DNA of 64,000 bases, from assembly GCA_040218575.1 (NCBI GenBank), contig JAVJRE010000007.1, positions 558,001 to 622,000 on the forward strand, read 5' to 3'. This DNA comes from Alphaproteobacteria bacterium (GTDB lineage Bacteria; Pseudomonadota; Alphaproteobacteria; JAVJRE01). The notes under the pieces are model-generated. The model saw only the letters and a list, made by a program, of their open reading frames with translations, was not told the origin of the DNA and did no database searches. How positions within the stretch are numbered: the first letter of the stretch is position 1; each line of letters begins with the position of its first letter. Positions 51,802 through 61,611 of the stretch are shown piece by piece. The position numbers and the translations under genes were made by a program.

Positions 51802-54800
51802 ATGCGCTTTGAACGCCGATTCACCACCGCCGGCCGGTCACCCTATGAGGGGATCGCCTTTCGCCGGGCGGCCAGCGAGATCCGCAATCCCGATGGCTCC
51901 ATCGTATTCAGCCAGAAGGATATTGAGGTTCCCGCGGACTGGAGCCAGGTGGCATCGGATGTTCTGGCCCAGAAGTATTTCCGCAAGGCCGGTGTCCCGG
52001 CGGCGCTGAAGCCGGTTGAGGAGGCTGACATCCCCGACTGGCTGTGGCGCCACGAAGCGGACAGTGCGGCGCTTGCCAGCCTCAATCCGGACTCACGCAA
52101 CGGCGGCGAACGCAGCGCCCGGCAGGTCTTTGACCGTCTGGCCGGCACCTGGACCTACTGGGGCTGGAAGGGTGGCTATTTCTCGTCCGAGGAAGACGCC
52201 CGGACCTTCTTCGACGAAATGCGCTTCATGCTGGCCCGGCAGATGGCCGCACCCAATTCGCCGCAGTGGTTCAATACCGGCCTGCACTGGGCCTATGGCA
52301 TTGACGGGCCGTCGCAGGGCCATTTCTTCGTGGACGAGCTGGCCGCCGGCGGCGCCAGCGGCGAGGCGCAGGCATCGATGTCGTCCTATGCCCGGCCGCA
52401 GCCCCATGCCTGCTTTATCCAGGGCGTCAGCGACGATCTGGTCAATGAAGGCGGCATCATGGACCTGTGGACGCGCGAGGCGCGACTGTTCAAATACGGC
52501 TCCGGCACCGGCTCCAATTTCTCCGCCATTCGCGGTGAAGGCGAGTCGCTGAGCGGCGGTGGCCGTTCATCCGGCCTGATGAGCTTTCTCAAGATCGGCG
52601 ACCGGGCGGCGGGCGCCATCAAGTCCGGCGGCACCACGCGACGGGCGGCCAAAATGGTGTGCGTCGACCTGGACCATCCGGACATCGAGAAGTTCATCAA
52701 CTGGAAGGTGATCGAAGAGCAGAAGGTGGCCGCCCTGGTGGCCGGCTCCAAGCTGGCCAATCGTTGTCTCAACGCCATCATGGCGGCGTGCCACGAGGCG
52801 GTGGCGCTGGACGAGGCGGCGCGCTTTGACCCCAAGCGCAACCCGGTGCTGAAGAAGGCGATCCGCGAGGCACGGCGCGCCATGCTGCCGGAAAACTATG
52901 TGGCGCGGGTGATCCAGTTCGCCCGTCAGGGCTATACCGAGATTCACTTCCCCACCTATGACACGGACTGGGATTCCGACGCTTATCTGACGGTCAGCGG
53001 TCAGAACGCCAACAACTCCGTGCGCGTCACCAACGCCTTCCTGGAGGCGGTGGAGGCGGATCGCGACTGGGCCCTGATCCGGCGCACCGACGGCGACGTC
53101 TCGCACACCCTGCCGGCGCGCGCCCTGTGGGAGCAGATCAGCCATGCGGCCTGGGCCTCGGCCGACCCCGGCGTGCAGTACGACAGCACCATCAACGAGT
53201 GGCACACCTGCCCCGAAGACGGCCGCATCAACGCGTCCAATCCGTGTTCGGAGTACATGTTCCTGGACGACACCGCGTGCAATCTGGCCAGCCTCAACCT
53301 GATGGCCTTCCAGGCCGAGGACGGCACCCTGCAGGTGGACGCGTTCGAACATGCGGTCCGGCTGTGGACGGTGGTGCTGGAAGTCTCCGTGCTGATGGCG
53401 CAATACCCGTCACGGACCATCGCCGAACGGTCATGGCGCTATCGCACACTGGGCCTTGGCTACGCCAATCTGGGCGGGCTGCTGATGGCCTCGGCCCTGC
53501 CCTATGACAGTGTGGAGGGACGGGCCCTGGCCGGCGCCATTACGGCGCTGATGACCGGCGTTTCCTATGCCACATCGGCGGAGATGGCGAGCGAACTGGG
53601 GCCCTTCCCGGGCTATGCCAGGAACGCCGAGGCCATGCTGCGGGTGGTCCGCAACCACCGCCGCGCGGCGCACGGCCAGGGCAGCGGCTATGAGGGTCTG
53701 TCGGTGGCGCCGGTGCCGCTGGATTCCGCTCATTGCCCCGAGCCGGAAGTGACCTTCGCCGCCGAGCGGGCCTGGGACCGGGCGCTGGAGCTTGGCGAAA
53801 CCCACGGCTTCCGCAACGCCCAGGTCAGCGTCATTGCGCCGACCGGCACCATCGGCCTGGTCATGGACTGCGACACCACCGGCATCGAGCCCGACTATGC
53901 CCTGGTCAAGTTCAAGACCCTGGCCGGCGGCGGCTATTTCAAGATCATCAACCGCACGGTGCCCGACGCCCTGCGCCGCCTTGGCTATGACGAGCGGGAG
54001 ATCAGCGACATCATCTCCCATGCGGTCGGCCATGGCAGCCTGAAGGACGCGCCGGGCATCAACCACAAGCGGCTGAAGGCCCTGGGTTTTGCCGAGGCGC
54101 AGATCGAGCGCCTGGAACACAGCCTGGCCAGCGCCTTCGACATCCGCTTCGCCTTCAACAAATGGACCCTTGGCGAGGACTTCTGCATCCGGGTTCTGGG
54201 CCTCGACAAGGCGGCGATGGACGATGTCACCTTCGACATGCTGCCGGCGCTGGGCTTCAGCGGGGCGGAGATCGAAGCGGCCAACGCCTATTGCTGCGGC
54301 ACCATGACCCTTGAAGGGGCGCCGCATCTGAAGCCCGAACACCTGCCGGTGTTCGACTGTGCCTCGCCGTGCGGCCGCACCGGCACCCGCTCGCTGTCGG
54401 TGGAAAGCCATATTCGCATGATGGCCGCGGCGCAGCCCTTCATCAGCGGCGCCATATCCAAGACCATCAACATGCCCAACAGCGCCACAGTGGATGATTG
54501 CGGCGCGGCCTATGTGCTGTCCTGGCGGCTTGGCCTCAAGGCCAATGCGCTTTACCGCGACGGCTCCAAATTGTCGCAACCGCTCAATGCCAGCCTGCTG
54601 GGCGAAGCGGATACCGATGAGGAAGATGAGGACCAGACGGCGACGGTGGCCGAACGGGTCGCCGGCGCGCCAGCGACCGAACGCGCCGCGGTGGTGGCCG
54701 AGCGCATCATCGAGCGAGTGGTGGAACGGATCAGCCGCAAGCCCCTGCCCTCGCGGCGCAAGGGCTATACCCAGAAGGCAGTGGTCGGCGGCCACAAGGT

Positions 54801-55581
54801 CTATCTGCGCACCGGCGAATATGAGGAAGGCGGCATCGGTGAAATCTTCATCGACATGCACAAGGAAGGGGCCAGCTTCCGCTCTCTCATGAACAACTTT
54901 GCCATCGCCATTTCCATCGGCCTGCAATACGGCGTGCCGCTGGAGGAATATGTAGAGGCCTTTACCTTCACCCGTTTCGAGCCGCAGGGCATGGTCGAAG
55001 GCAATGACGCCATCAAAATGGCGACCAGCGTTCTGGACTATATCTTCCGCGAGCTGGCCATCAGCTATATGGGTCGCGATGACCTGGCCCATGCGGTGCC
55101 CGACGACATGGCGCACGACGCCATGGGCGGTGGCGAGGCGCAGAGCCGGTTGATGCACGCCGAGGCGGAAGCCTGGCGCAGCCGGGTCAGCAGCGGCTTC
55201 ATCCGCAACCGCCTGACGGTGGTGGAAGGCGGCCAGACGTCGCGGCCGCTGGCCACCGCGCGCCTGCACGATGATGAAGCGGCAGCCACCGGCACCCATG
55301 GCGCAGGCCAGACCGTGACCGCCCGGCACAGCGAGAGCCGCAGCGTCAGCGACACCATCAACGGCGGCGGCGGGACCGCCACAATCGCCACGACGGTGGC
55401 CGACAGTGTGACGGTGACCAGCGCCGGCACCATCGCCAATCAGGCCGGGCAGCGCCGGGCCGAAGCCAGAATGAAGGGGTATGAGGGTGATTCCTGTCCC
55501 GAGTGCGGGAACTTCACCCTGGTGCGTAACGGCACCTGCCTCAAATGTGTCACCTGCGGCTCCACCACGGGCTGCAGCTGA
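51802..55581 (+). CDS. nrdJ: Vitamin B12-dependent (class II) ribonucleotide reductase
   Basis: The 1259-residue enzyme reduces ribonucleotides using adenosylcobalamin and needs no oxygen. Landmarks are [38 protein letters not shown], the active-site motif [21 protein letters not shown] with Asn, Cys and Glu, [33 protein letters not shown] and a second barrel half near [28 protein letters not shown]. An Ala/Glu/Arg-rich helix ([16 protein letters not shown]) is inserted. The C-terminus is a Cys-rich zinc-ribbon-like tail ([18 protein letters not shown]). No other reductase is in the window. Confidence 0.96.
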   Translation: MRFERRFTTAGRSPYEGIAFRRAASEIRNPDGSIVFSQKDIEVPADWSQVASDVLAQKYFRKAGVPAALKPVEEADIPDWLWRHEADSAALASLNPDSRNGGERSARQVFDRLAGTWTYWGWKGGYFSSEEDARTFFDEMRFMLARQMAAPNSPQWFNTGLHWAYGIDGPSQGHFFVDELAAGGASGEAQASMSSYARPQPHACFIQGVSDDLVNEGGIMDLWTREARLFKYGSGTGSNFSAIRGEGESLSGGGRSSGLMSFLKIGDRAAGAIKSGGTTRRAAKMVCVDLDHPDIEKFINWKVIEEQKVAALVAGSKLANRCLNAIMAACHEAVALDEAARFDPKRNPVLKKAIREARRAMLPENYVARVIQFARQGYTEIHFPTYDTDWDSDAYLTVSGQNANNSVRVTNAFLEAVEADRDWALIRRTDGDVSHTLPARALWEQISHAAWASADPGVQYDSTINEWHTCPEDGRINASNPCSEYMFLDDTACNLASLNLMAFQAEDGTLQVDAFEHAVRLWTVVLEVSVLMAQYPSRTIAERSWRYRTLGLGYANLGGLLMASALPYDSVEGRALAGAITALMTGVSYATSAEMASELGPFPGYARNAEAMLRVVRNHRRAAHGQGSGYEGLSVAPVPLDSAHCPEPEVTFAAERAWDRALELGETHGFRNAQVSVIAPTGTIGLVMDCDTTGIEPDYALVKFKTLAGGGYFKIINRTVPDALRRLGYDEREISDIISHAVGHGSLKDAPGINHKRLKALGFAEAQIERLEHSLASAFDIRFAFNKWTLGEDFCIRVLGLDKAAMDDVTFDMLPALGFSGAEIEAANAYCCGTMTLEGAPHLKPEHLPVFDCASPCGRTGTRSLSVESHIRMMAAAQPFISGAISKTINMPNSATVDDCGAAYVLSWRLGLKANALYRDGSKLSQPLNASLLGEADTDEEDEDQTATVAERVAGAPATERAAVVAERIIERVVERISRKPLPSRRKGYTQKAVVGGHKVYLRTGEYEEGGIGEIFIDMHKEGASFRSLMNNFAIAISIGLQYGVPLEEYVEAFTFTRFEPQGMVEGNDAIKMATSVLDYIFRELAISYMGRDDLAHAVPDDMAHDAMGGGEAQSRLMHAEAEAWRSRVSSGFIRNRLTVVEGGQTSRPLATARLHDDEAAATGTHGAGQTVTARHSESRSVSDTINGGGGTATIATTVADSVTVTSAGTIANQAGQRRAEARMKGYEGDSCPECGNFTLVRNGTCLKCVTCGSTTGCS

Positions 55582-55582
55582 C

Positions 55583-55660
55583 GGGAGAACCGCCCTCCGT
55601 TCGTTCTCCCTGACACTGGGCGGGAGAGGTCACCGCGATGACCCTCCCGCCCCTTTTTTT
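55583..55660 (+). terminator. Double terminator downstream of nrdJ
   Basis: A first hairpin of 8 bp (55583-55590 with 55603-55610) is followed by a strong Rho-independent terminator: a 9-bp stem (55618-55626 with 55644-55652), one bulged A, five more inner pairs and T7 at 55654-55660. Confidence 0.93.
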
Positions 55661-55747
55661 GTTCGCAACGCCTTGCCGTGGACGGCTGGCTAGAGCGTCG
55701 GTCAGCGCCTATGCTTGGGCCCCGATTTCAATTTCAGGGAGCCCGCC

Positions 55748-56215
55748 ATGGCCGGACGCATTGCTGCCCGTCTCTCAGAACTCGCCATCACATTGCCCGA
55801 GGCGCCGCCGCCGGCGGCCAACTATGTGCCATGGGTGAGAAGCGGCAATCAGGTCATCGTCGCCGGCCAGATTCCGGTCCGGGACGGCAAGCGGCCCTAT
55901 GTGGGCAAGCTGGGTGGCGGTGTCAGCAACGCCGACGGCCAGGCGGCGGCGCGGCTGTGCGCCATCAACCTGCTGGCCCAGGTGCGGGCGGCGGTGGACG
56001 GCGATCTGGACCGGGTGGTGCGGGTCCTGCGGCTTGGCGGCTTCGTCAACGCCACGGCCGACTTTACCGAGCACCCGGCGATCATCAACGCCGCCTCGGA
56101 CCTGATGGTGGAGGTGTTCGGCGAGGCCGGACGCCACGCCCGTTTCGCGGTGGGCGCGCCGAGCCTGCCGTTCGACGTGGCGGTGGAGATCGACGGCCTG
56201 TTCGAGGTCCGGTGA
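55748..56215 (+). CDS. RidA-family protein, paired with a COG3146 protein
   Basis: This is a 155-residue RidA-like protein: YVPWVRSGNQVIVAGQIPVRDGKRPYVGKLGG, ARLCAINLLAQVRAAV, and the C-terminal ARFAVGAPSLPFDVAVEIDGLFEV. The catalytic Arg found in active RidA (before S-x-V) is replaced, since the corresponding segment reads RFAVGAPSLPF. It belongs to the longer RidA subgroup (YjgF/Rid-like). A GGGAG site precedes the ATG at 55748, which I prefer over a TTG in frame upstream. Its stop is 26 bp from the next start. Confidence 0.85.
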   Translation: MAGRIAARLSELAITLPEAPPPAANYVPWVRSGNQVIVAGQIPVRDGKRPYVGKLGGGVSNADGQAAARLCAINLLAQVRAAVDGDLDRVVRVLRLGGFVNATADFTEHPAIINAASDLMVEVFGEAGRHARFAVGAPSLPFDVAVEIDGLFEVR

Positions 56216-56241
56216 GCGCCCTGCCCCGGAGGCCCTGAACC

Positions 56242-57417
56242 ATGCCCGACGGCGCCGATCCGGTGCAGATCCGGGTCATTGACAGCATCGCCACTTTGGA
56301 TGCCGGCCAGTGGGACGCACTGGCCGATCCGGCGGGCAACCCGTTTGTCGGCCATGCCTTTCTGCTGGCCCTGGAGGAAAGCGGATCGGCCGTCGCCAGC
56401 CAGGGCTGGCAGGCGCAGCACCTGGCGGTGGAGGATGGCGAAGGGCGGCTGATCGCCGCCGCGCCGATGTATCTCAAAAGCCATTCCCAGGGCGAGTATG
56501 TGTTCGACCATGGCTGGGCCCAGGCGTGGGAGCAGGCCGGCGGCCGGTATTATCCCAAGCTGCAGGCGGCGGTGCCCTTTTCGCCGGTGCCGGGGCCACG
56601 GCTGCTGACCGGCGGCGCGATTGACACGCCGCGCCTGCGCCAGGCGCTGGCCGCCGCCATGATGGAGGTGGCGCGGCGCATGGACCTGTCAAGCGTCCAC
56701 GTGACCTTCTGCCGGGAGGACGAGCAGGCAGCGCTGGTGGAGGCCGGGTTCCTGCCGCGCCTTGGCATGCAGTACCACTGGCACAACGACGGCTATGAGA
56801 CGTTCGATGATTTTCTCGGCGCCCTGAACAGCCGTAAACGTAAAGCCATCCGCAAGGAACGCGCGGCGGTGGTGCGCGAAGGCCTGATCGTGCGGGCGCT
56901 CAATGGCGACGACATCAAACCGCGCCACTGGGACGCCTTCTTCCATTTCTACATGGACACCAGCGATCGCAAATGGGGCTATCCCTATCTGACGCGGGAG
57001 TTCTTTGCCCGGCTGGGCGAAACCATGGCCAATCAGGTGGTGCTGATCATGGCCGAGGACGATGGCCAGCCGGTGGCCGGCGCCCTCAATCTTGTGGGAC
57101 GCGACTGCCTGTTCGGCCGCAACTGGGGCTGCATCGCCGATTTCCGCTTTCTCCATTTCGAGGCCTGCTACTACCAAGCCATCGACTATGCCATCGCCCA
57201 CGGTCTGAGCCGGGTCGAGGCCGGCGCCCAGGGCCAGCACAAGGTGCAGCGCGGCTATCTGCCGGTGGCCACCCACTCCGCCCACTGGATCCGCGACGAG
57301 GGATTCCGCCAGGCGGTGGAGAACTTCGTCCGGCGCGAGGAACGCGCCATGCGGCACGAGATGGAGGCGGTGGCGACGCAATCCCCGTTCCGCCAGGAGG
57401 GTGACGGAAAGCACTGA
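56242..57417 (+). CDS. COG3146 (DUF482) GNAT/FemAB-like protein
   Basis: The 391-residue protein carries NPFVGHAFLLALEESGSA, LAVEDGEGRLIAAAPMYLKSHSQGEYVFD, GMQYHWHNDGYETFDDFLGALNSRKRKAIRKE, FYMDTSDRKWGYPYL and EAGAQGQHKVQRGYLPV. These identify the COG3146 family, distant relatives of FemAB peptidoglycan aminoacyltransferases with a double GNAT fold. The natural substrate is unknown. It follows a RidA gene in the same orientation, a pairing I recall from other alphaproteobacteria. Confidence 0.9.
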   Translation: MPDGADPVQIRVIDSIATLDAGQWDALADPAGNPFVGHAFLLALEESGSAVASQGWQAQHLAVEDGEGRLIAAAPMYLKSHSQGEYVFDHGWAQAWEQAGGRYYPKLQAAVPFSPVPGPRLLTGGAIDTPRLRQALAAAMMEVARRMDLSSVHVTFCREDEQAALVEAGFLPRLGMQYHWHNDGYETFDDFLGALNSRKRKAIRKERAAVVREGLIVRALNGDDIKPRHWDAFFHFYMDTSDRKWGYPYLTREFFARLGETMANQVVLIMAEDDGQPVAGALNLVGRDCLFGRNWGCIADFRFLHFEACYYQAIDYAIAHGLSRVEAGAQGQHKVQRGYLPVATHSAHWIRDEGFRQAVENFVRREERAMRHEMEAVATQSPFRQEGDGKH

Positions 57418-57450
57418 GCGGGCCTGTAAATTACCGCCGTCACGGGATGG

Positions 57451-57472
57451 TTTTGTCACAATTGCGCCAAAA
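57451..57472. promoter_or_regulatory. Palindromic site upstream of opgG
   Basis: TTTTG (57451-57455) and CAAAA (57468-57472) flank a central CAATTG palindrome in the 182-bp gap before opgG. It may be an operator for the opgGH operon, which is osmotically regulated in other bacteria; this was judged by eye. Confidence 0.3.
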
Positions 57473-57599
57473 TCACAGTGCTGATTCAGCGCTGACGACA
57501 CGCCGTCCTTGATGATCGCGACCGCGCCTTCCGGAGCGGAACAGACCCCACAAGCCAGAACCAGCGCGTGCCCGATTTACCGCCTTTCAGGTGACAGGC

Positions 57600-59249
57600 A
57601 TGGACACGAGATGGACAGTTTGGCCGGCGGCCATCCGCCCGGCAAAGGGACTGATTGTGCTGCTTGTGGCGACGGCGGCTATTCTCGCCGGCCCGCCGGC
57701 CAGCGGCCAGACCCCCACCCCATCAGCCGGCACCCTGGCCGGCAGCCTGGCTGATAGCCTGTTCGAGCAGGTGGCGGCGCAGGCCGAAAACATGGCCAAC
57801 GCGCCCTTCCAGACCGCCGATGTGGAGCTGACCGGCGCCCTGGCGGATATTGACTATGACGCCTATCGCACCATCCGCTTCCGCAAGGACCAGGCGCTGT
57901 GGCGCGACGAAACACCGTTCTCCGTCGAACTGTTTCACCTGGGGTTCCTGTTCCGGACACAGGTTCAGATCAATCTGGTTGACGAATCCGGGACTCATGC
58001 CCTGCCTTTCGACCAAACGCTCTTCGACTATGGCCAGAGCGGTATTGGCGAGGCCCTGGGCAGCGCCAACAGCGATGCGGCTGCGGCCATCGGCTATGCC
58101 GGATTCAAGATTCTCTATCCGCTGCACCGGCCGGATGTGCGGGATGAGGTGGCAGTCTTTCTCGGTGCGTCCTATTTCCGGCTGCTGGCGCGCAACCAGG
58201 TCTATGGCCTGTCGGCACGCGGCCTGGCGCTGGGCACCGCCAGTCCCGAGGGCGAAGAATTCCCCACCTTCCGCGAGTTCTGGCTGGTCAAGCCGGCAGC
58301 GGACAGCGGGACGATCACGGTCTATGCCCTGCTGGACAGCCCCTCGCTGACCGGTGCCTACCGGTTTGACATCCGGCCGGGCGCGCAGACGGTAGTGGAC
58401 ACGCGCCTTCGTCTGTTCGCCCGCGCGGACGAGCCGCTGCGGCCGGGCCTGGCGCCGCTGACCAGCATGTTTCTCTATGGCGAGAACCGCCGCCCCTATC
58501 ACGACGACTACCGCCCGGAAGTGCACGACTCCGACGGTGTGCTGATGCACACCGCCCGCGGCGAATGGCTGTGGCGGCCGGTGGCCAATCCGGCCCGTCT
58601 GCGGGTCACGACCCTGCTGGATGACGCGGCAGGCGGTCCGGCCGGTTTCGGCCTGATGCAGCGTGATCGGGACTTCGCCAACTATCTGGACAGCGAGGCG
58701 CACTATGAACGCCGGCCCAGTCTGTGGGTGGAGCCGGTGGACGGCTGGGGCCCCGGCGCCGTGCATGTGGTGGAAATTCCCAGCCCCGAAGAGATCAACG
58801 ACAATATTGTCGCCTTCTGGCAGCCGGCCGCGCCACTGACACGCCAAGCGCCACTGGAGGTTCGCTACCGCCAGTATGCGCTGTCGACCATGCCGGACGG
58901 GCACGGCCACATGGGCCATGCGGTGCGCACGCGCGAAGGATGGGCATCGGTGCCCGGATCGGCCGTGAAGCCGCCGCGTACGGTGCGCCGCCTGGTGGTG
59001 GATTTCACGGGCGGCGCACTGGACGGGCTCGACCCGAGCCAGCCGGTCGCCGCCGACCTGCAGGTGACAGGGGCGCTGGCCCGCGTGGATCACGTGGCGG
59101 CGGTGCCCGGGACCGACCTGTGGCGCGTCTCGTTTACCATCACGCCGGACGGCGGCGATGCGGTGGACATGCGTCTGTTCCTGAGCCTCAACGGCCAGCG
59201 CCTGAGCGAGACATGGACCGCGGTGTGGAGCCGTCATGACCTCCGCTGA
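57600..59249 (+). CDS. opgG: Glucan biosynthesis protein OpgG (MdoG)
   Basis: The 549-residue periplasmic protein helps make osmoregulated periplasmic glucans. A signal peptide ends near ASG before QTPTPSAG. The family pattern is clear: DIDYDAYRTIRFRKDQALWRDE, FSVELFHLGFLF, LGASYFRLLARNQVYGLSARGLALGTA, FPTFREFWL and LTSMFLYGENRR. I use the ATG at 57600, six bases after AGGTGA; a GTG three codons earlier is also possible. The last 14 bases overlap the opgH start, so they are translated together. Confidence 0.95.
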   Translation: MDTRWTVWPAAIRPAKGLIVLLVATAAILAGPPASGQTPTPSAGTLAGSLADSLFEQVAAQAENMANAPFQTADVELTGALADIDYDAYRTIRFRKDQALWRDETPFSVELFHLGFLFRTQVQINLVDESGTHALPFDQTLFDYGQSGIGEALGSANSDAAAAIGYAGFKILYPLHRPDVRDEVAVFLGASYFRLLARNQVYGLSARGLALGTASPEGEEFPTFREFWLVKPAADSGTITVYALLDSPSLTGAYRFDIRPGAQTVVDTRLRLFARADEPLRPGLAPLTSMFLYGENRRPYHDDYRPEVHDSDGVLMHTARGEWLWRPVANPARLRVTTLLDDAAGGPAGFGLMQRDRDFANYLDSEAHYERRPSLWVEPVDGWGPGAVHVVEIPSPEEINDNIVAFWQPAAPLTRQAPLEVRYRQYALSTMPDGHGHMGHAVRTREGWASVPGSAVKPPRTVRRLVVDFTGGALDGLDPSQPVAADLQVTGALARVDHVAAVPGTDLWRVSFTITPDGGDAVDMRLFLSLNGQRLSETWTAVWSRHDLR

Positions 59250-61125
59250 GACCGCCGCCGCTCACGGCCTGCCGCGAAACGTCACGCCGCCCGCTGAGCA
59301 CCGCCGGCCGGTAGTGGGTGACGCCACCCACGACGTGGTGGTCCGGCCGCTGTTCTTCGCCTTGGTCGCCACCACGGTGCTTGGTGGCGGGCTGATCCTG
59401 TTCGACATTCTGCGGGCCAACGGGTTGAGCCTGACCGAGGCCCTTATCCTGCCGCTGTTCGTCATCACCTTCGGCTGGATCGCCCTGTCGTTCTGGACGG
59501 CGGTGGCGGGCTTCGTGCTGCGGCTTGTGCGCCTGGACCCGCTGACCCTGCGCCGCTATCCGCCAGCTCTGGCGGAACCGGCGGCAGCGGCCGCAGCGGC
59601 GACCCTGCGCACCGCCATCGTCATGCCCATCCGCAACGAAGACCCGGCGGCGGCATTGGGCTGCCTGGAGACCACCTGCCGCTCGCTGCAAGCCACCGGC
59701 CAGTTCGCCCATTTCCATGTGTTCGTCCTCAGCGATTCCGACGACGCCGCGCTGTTCGACGGCGAAGCGGAGGGAACCAGGGCCCTGGCCAGACGGCTTG
59801 GCGCGGCGGAGCGCTTCCACTATCGCCGGCGGACCAGCAATGAAGGGCGCAAGGCCGGCAACATCGCCGCCTTTTGCCACGCGCACGGTGCCGACTATGA
59901 CGCCATGCTGGTGCTCGACGCCGACAGCGTGATGACCGGCGAGACGATCCTGGCCCTGATCACCGACATGAGCCGGCGGGCCGACGCCGGCATCATCCAG
60001 ACCGTGCCCCTGCCGGTCGGTCAGTCGCTGATCTTCGGACGCGCCATTCAGTTCGCCGCCCGCCTGTCGAGCCCTATGCTGGCCACCGGCCATGCCCTGT
60101 GGCAGCGCGGCGAATCCAACTACTGGGGCCACAACGCCTTGGTCCGCCTGGCCCCCTTCCACCGCCACGCCATGCTGACGCCGCTGCCCGGGCCGCCGCC
60201 CATGGGCGGCGACATCATGAGCCACGATTTCGTCGAGGCCGCGCTGCTGCGGCGGGCCGGCCATCGCACCTATGTCCGGGCCGACCTTGGCGGCAGCTAT
60301 GAAGGCCTGCCAGGCGACCTGTTCGATTATCTGGCGCGCGAGCGCCGCTGGGCCCAGGGCAATCTGCAGCACTTGCGGCTGCTGGCCCTGCCGGGCCTGC
60401 ACGTCATGAGCCGGCTCAACCTGCTGCTTGGCGCGCTGGCCTTCCTGGCCTCGCCGATCTGGCTTGGACTCCTGGCGCTGACCACTGTCTCAGCCATGAG
60501 CTGGAGCCTGGGCACACACGACTATTTCACCGCCGGACGACAGCTCTTCCCCGACTGGCTTGTGGGCAAGCCGGACGAAATCCGGGCGTTGTTCATTGCC
60601 ACCGCCGCCATGCTGTTCCTGCCGAAGGTCCTGGCCCTGATCCTGGCCCTGACCAGCCAGACCGCACGAGCCGGCTTCGGCGGCGGTCTGACCCTGACCG
60701 CCAGCACCCTGGCGGAAAGCCTGTTCGCCGTGCTGATGGCACCGGTGATCATGCTCTACCACAGCCGTTTCGTGGCCGGGATTCTGGCCGGCCGCGCCGT
60801 CGGCTGGCGCTCCCCCCGGCGCGGCGAAGGGGCGGCGGACCGGACCCTGGCGCTGCGCGCCGGGCGACTGCCCGGCCTTGTGGGCCTGGTCTGGGGCGGC
60901 GTGACCCTGGCCGCGGCGCCGCTGTTCTTCTGGTGGTTGGCGCCGGTGCTGCTGGGCCTGGTGGCGGCGGCACCGATGATCATGCTGTCTGGAGACAAGG
61001 CATGGGGCCGGCGGGTCATGCGCGCCGGTGTGTTCCGTACGCCCGAAGAGATGGTGGCGCGCCCCGATACGCGTCCTGTGCACGGCCGCCCGGACGACCG
61101 CGGGCTGCTGTCCGCCGCCGGCTAG
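59236..61125 (+). CDS. opgH: Glucan glucosyltransferase OpgH (MdoH)
   Basis: This 629-residue membrane glucosyltransferase makes the glucan backbone. It has N-terminal membrane helices, a cytosolic GT2 domain with RTAIVMPIRNEDP, VLDADSVM (DxD), SNEGRKAGNIAAF and GGDIMSHDFVEAALLRRAG, the processivity motif in RERRWAQGNLQH, and a C-terminal membrane region. The family uses UDP-glucose and acyl carrier protein. Its TAG stop shares a CTAG with the convergent GNAT gene. Confidence 0.95.
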   Translation: MTSAETAAAHGLPRNVTPPAEHRRPVVGDATHDVVVRPLFFALVATTVLGGGLILFDILRANGLSLTEALILPLFVITFGWIALSFWTAVAGFVLRLVRLDPLTLRRYPPALAEPAAAAAAATLRTAIVMPIRNEDPAAALGCLETTCRSLQATGQFAHFHVFVLSDSDDAALFDGEAEGTRALARRLGAAERFHYRRRTSNEGRKAGNIAAFCHAHGADYDAMLVLDADSVMTGETILALITDMSRRADAGIIQTVPLPVGQSLIFGRAIQFAARLSSPMLATGHALWQRGESNYWGHNALVRLAPFHRHAMLTPLPGPPPMGGDIMSHDFVEAALLRRAGHRTYVRADLGGSYEGLPGDLFDYLARERRWAQGNLQHLRLLALPGLHVMSRLNLLLGALAFLASPIWLGLLALTTVSAMSWSLGTHDYFTAGRQLFPDWLVGKPDEIRALFIATAAMLFLPKVLALILALTSQTARAGFGGGLTLTASTLAESLFAVLMAPVIMLYHSRFVAGILAGRAVGWRSPRRGEGAADRTLALRAGRLPGLVGLVWGGVTLAAAPLFFWWLAPVLLGLVAAAPMIMLSGDKAWGRRVMRAGVFRTPEEMVARPDTRPVHGRPDDRGLLSAAG

Positions 61126-61601
61126 AGCGGGCCGTCGAACACCGCAGCCCGGGTCTGCCGCAATCCCAGCGATAGATAGAGCGCACAGGCCGCCCGGTTA
61201 TCCGGTTCAGTCGCCACCCACCATTCCTGACAACCGCGGGCACGGCCGGCCGCCGCCAGAATCGCCAGCAGGCGGCTGGCGACGCCGCGACGACGCCAAT
61301 GGGGCGCTACACCAAGATTGTCCACATAGAGCTGTGGCGCGCCGTCCGGGTGGTGATGAACCATGGCGCGAGCCTGACCGACCAGGAGCCCGGCCGGCCC
61401 GCGGCCGGGCGTCATCCCGTCGGCCACGACCCGGGCAATGGCCATCAGGTGGCCCGGTGCGGCGAGATAAGCCTGCAAGTGAGCGTAGGCCACGGGATGA
61501 TCGAAGATCTCGTCATCCATATGGTCGAACAGCGCCGCATCTTGCGGACCGGCCAACCGCAGTTCCAGGCCATCCACCAGGCGACGGGAGTCAGATGACA
61601 C
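61122..61601 (-). CDS. GNAT-family acetyltransferase
   Basis: The 159-residue protein has DGLELRLAGPQDAALFDHM at the start, the acetyl-CoA loop motif in LYVDNLGVAPHWRRRGVASRLLAIL (V-x-P-x-x-R-x-R-G-V/A) and EPDNRAACALYLSLGLRQT at the end. Substrate unknown. The start is uncertain: the GTG at 61601 opens just after the clpA stop; in-frame codons further upstream overlap clpA. No strong ribosome site is seen. Confidence 0.85.
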   Translation of the reverse strand: MSSDSRRLVDGLELRLAGPQDAALFDHMDDEIFDHPVAYAHLQAYLAAPGHLMAIARVVADGMTPGRGPAGLLVGQARAMVHHHPDGAPQLYVDNLGVAPHWRRRGVASRLLAILAAAGRARGCQEWWVATEPDNRAACALYLSLGLRQTRAAVFDGPL

Positions 61602-61611
61602 CTGAGTGCGC

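Noticed and set aside
53431-55329. Minus-strand open frame of over 600 codons opposite nrdJ
   Set aside because: Composition is typical of a shadow frame; no family motif, and nrdJ is complete.
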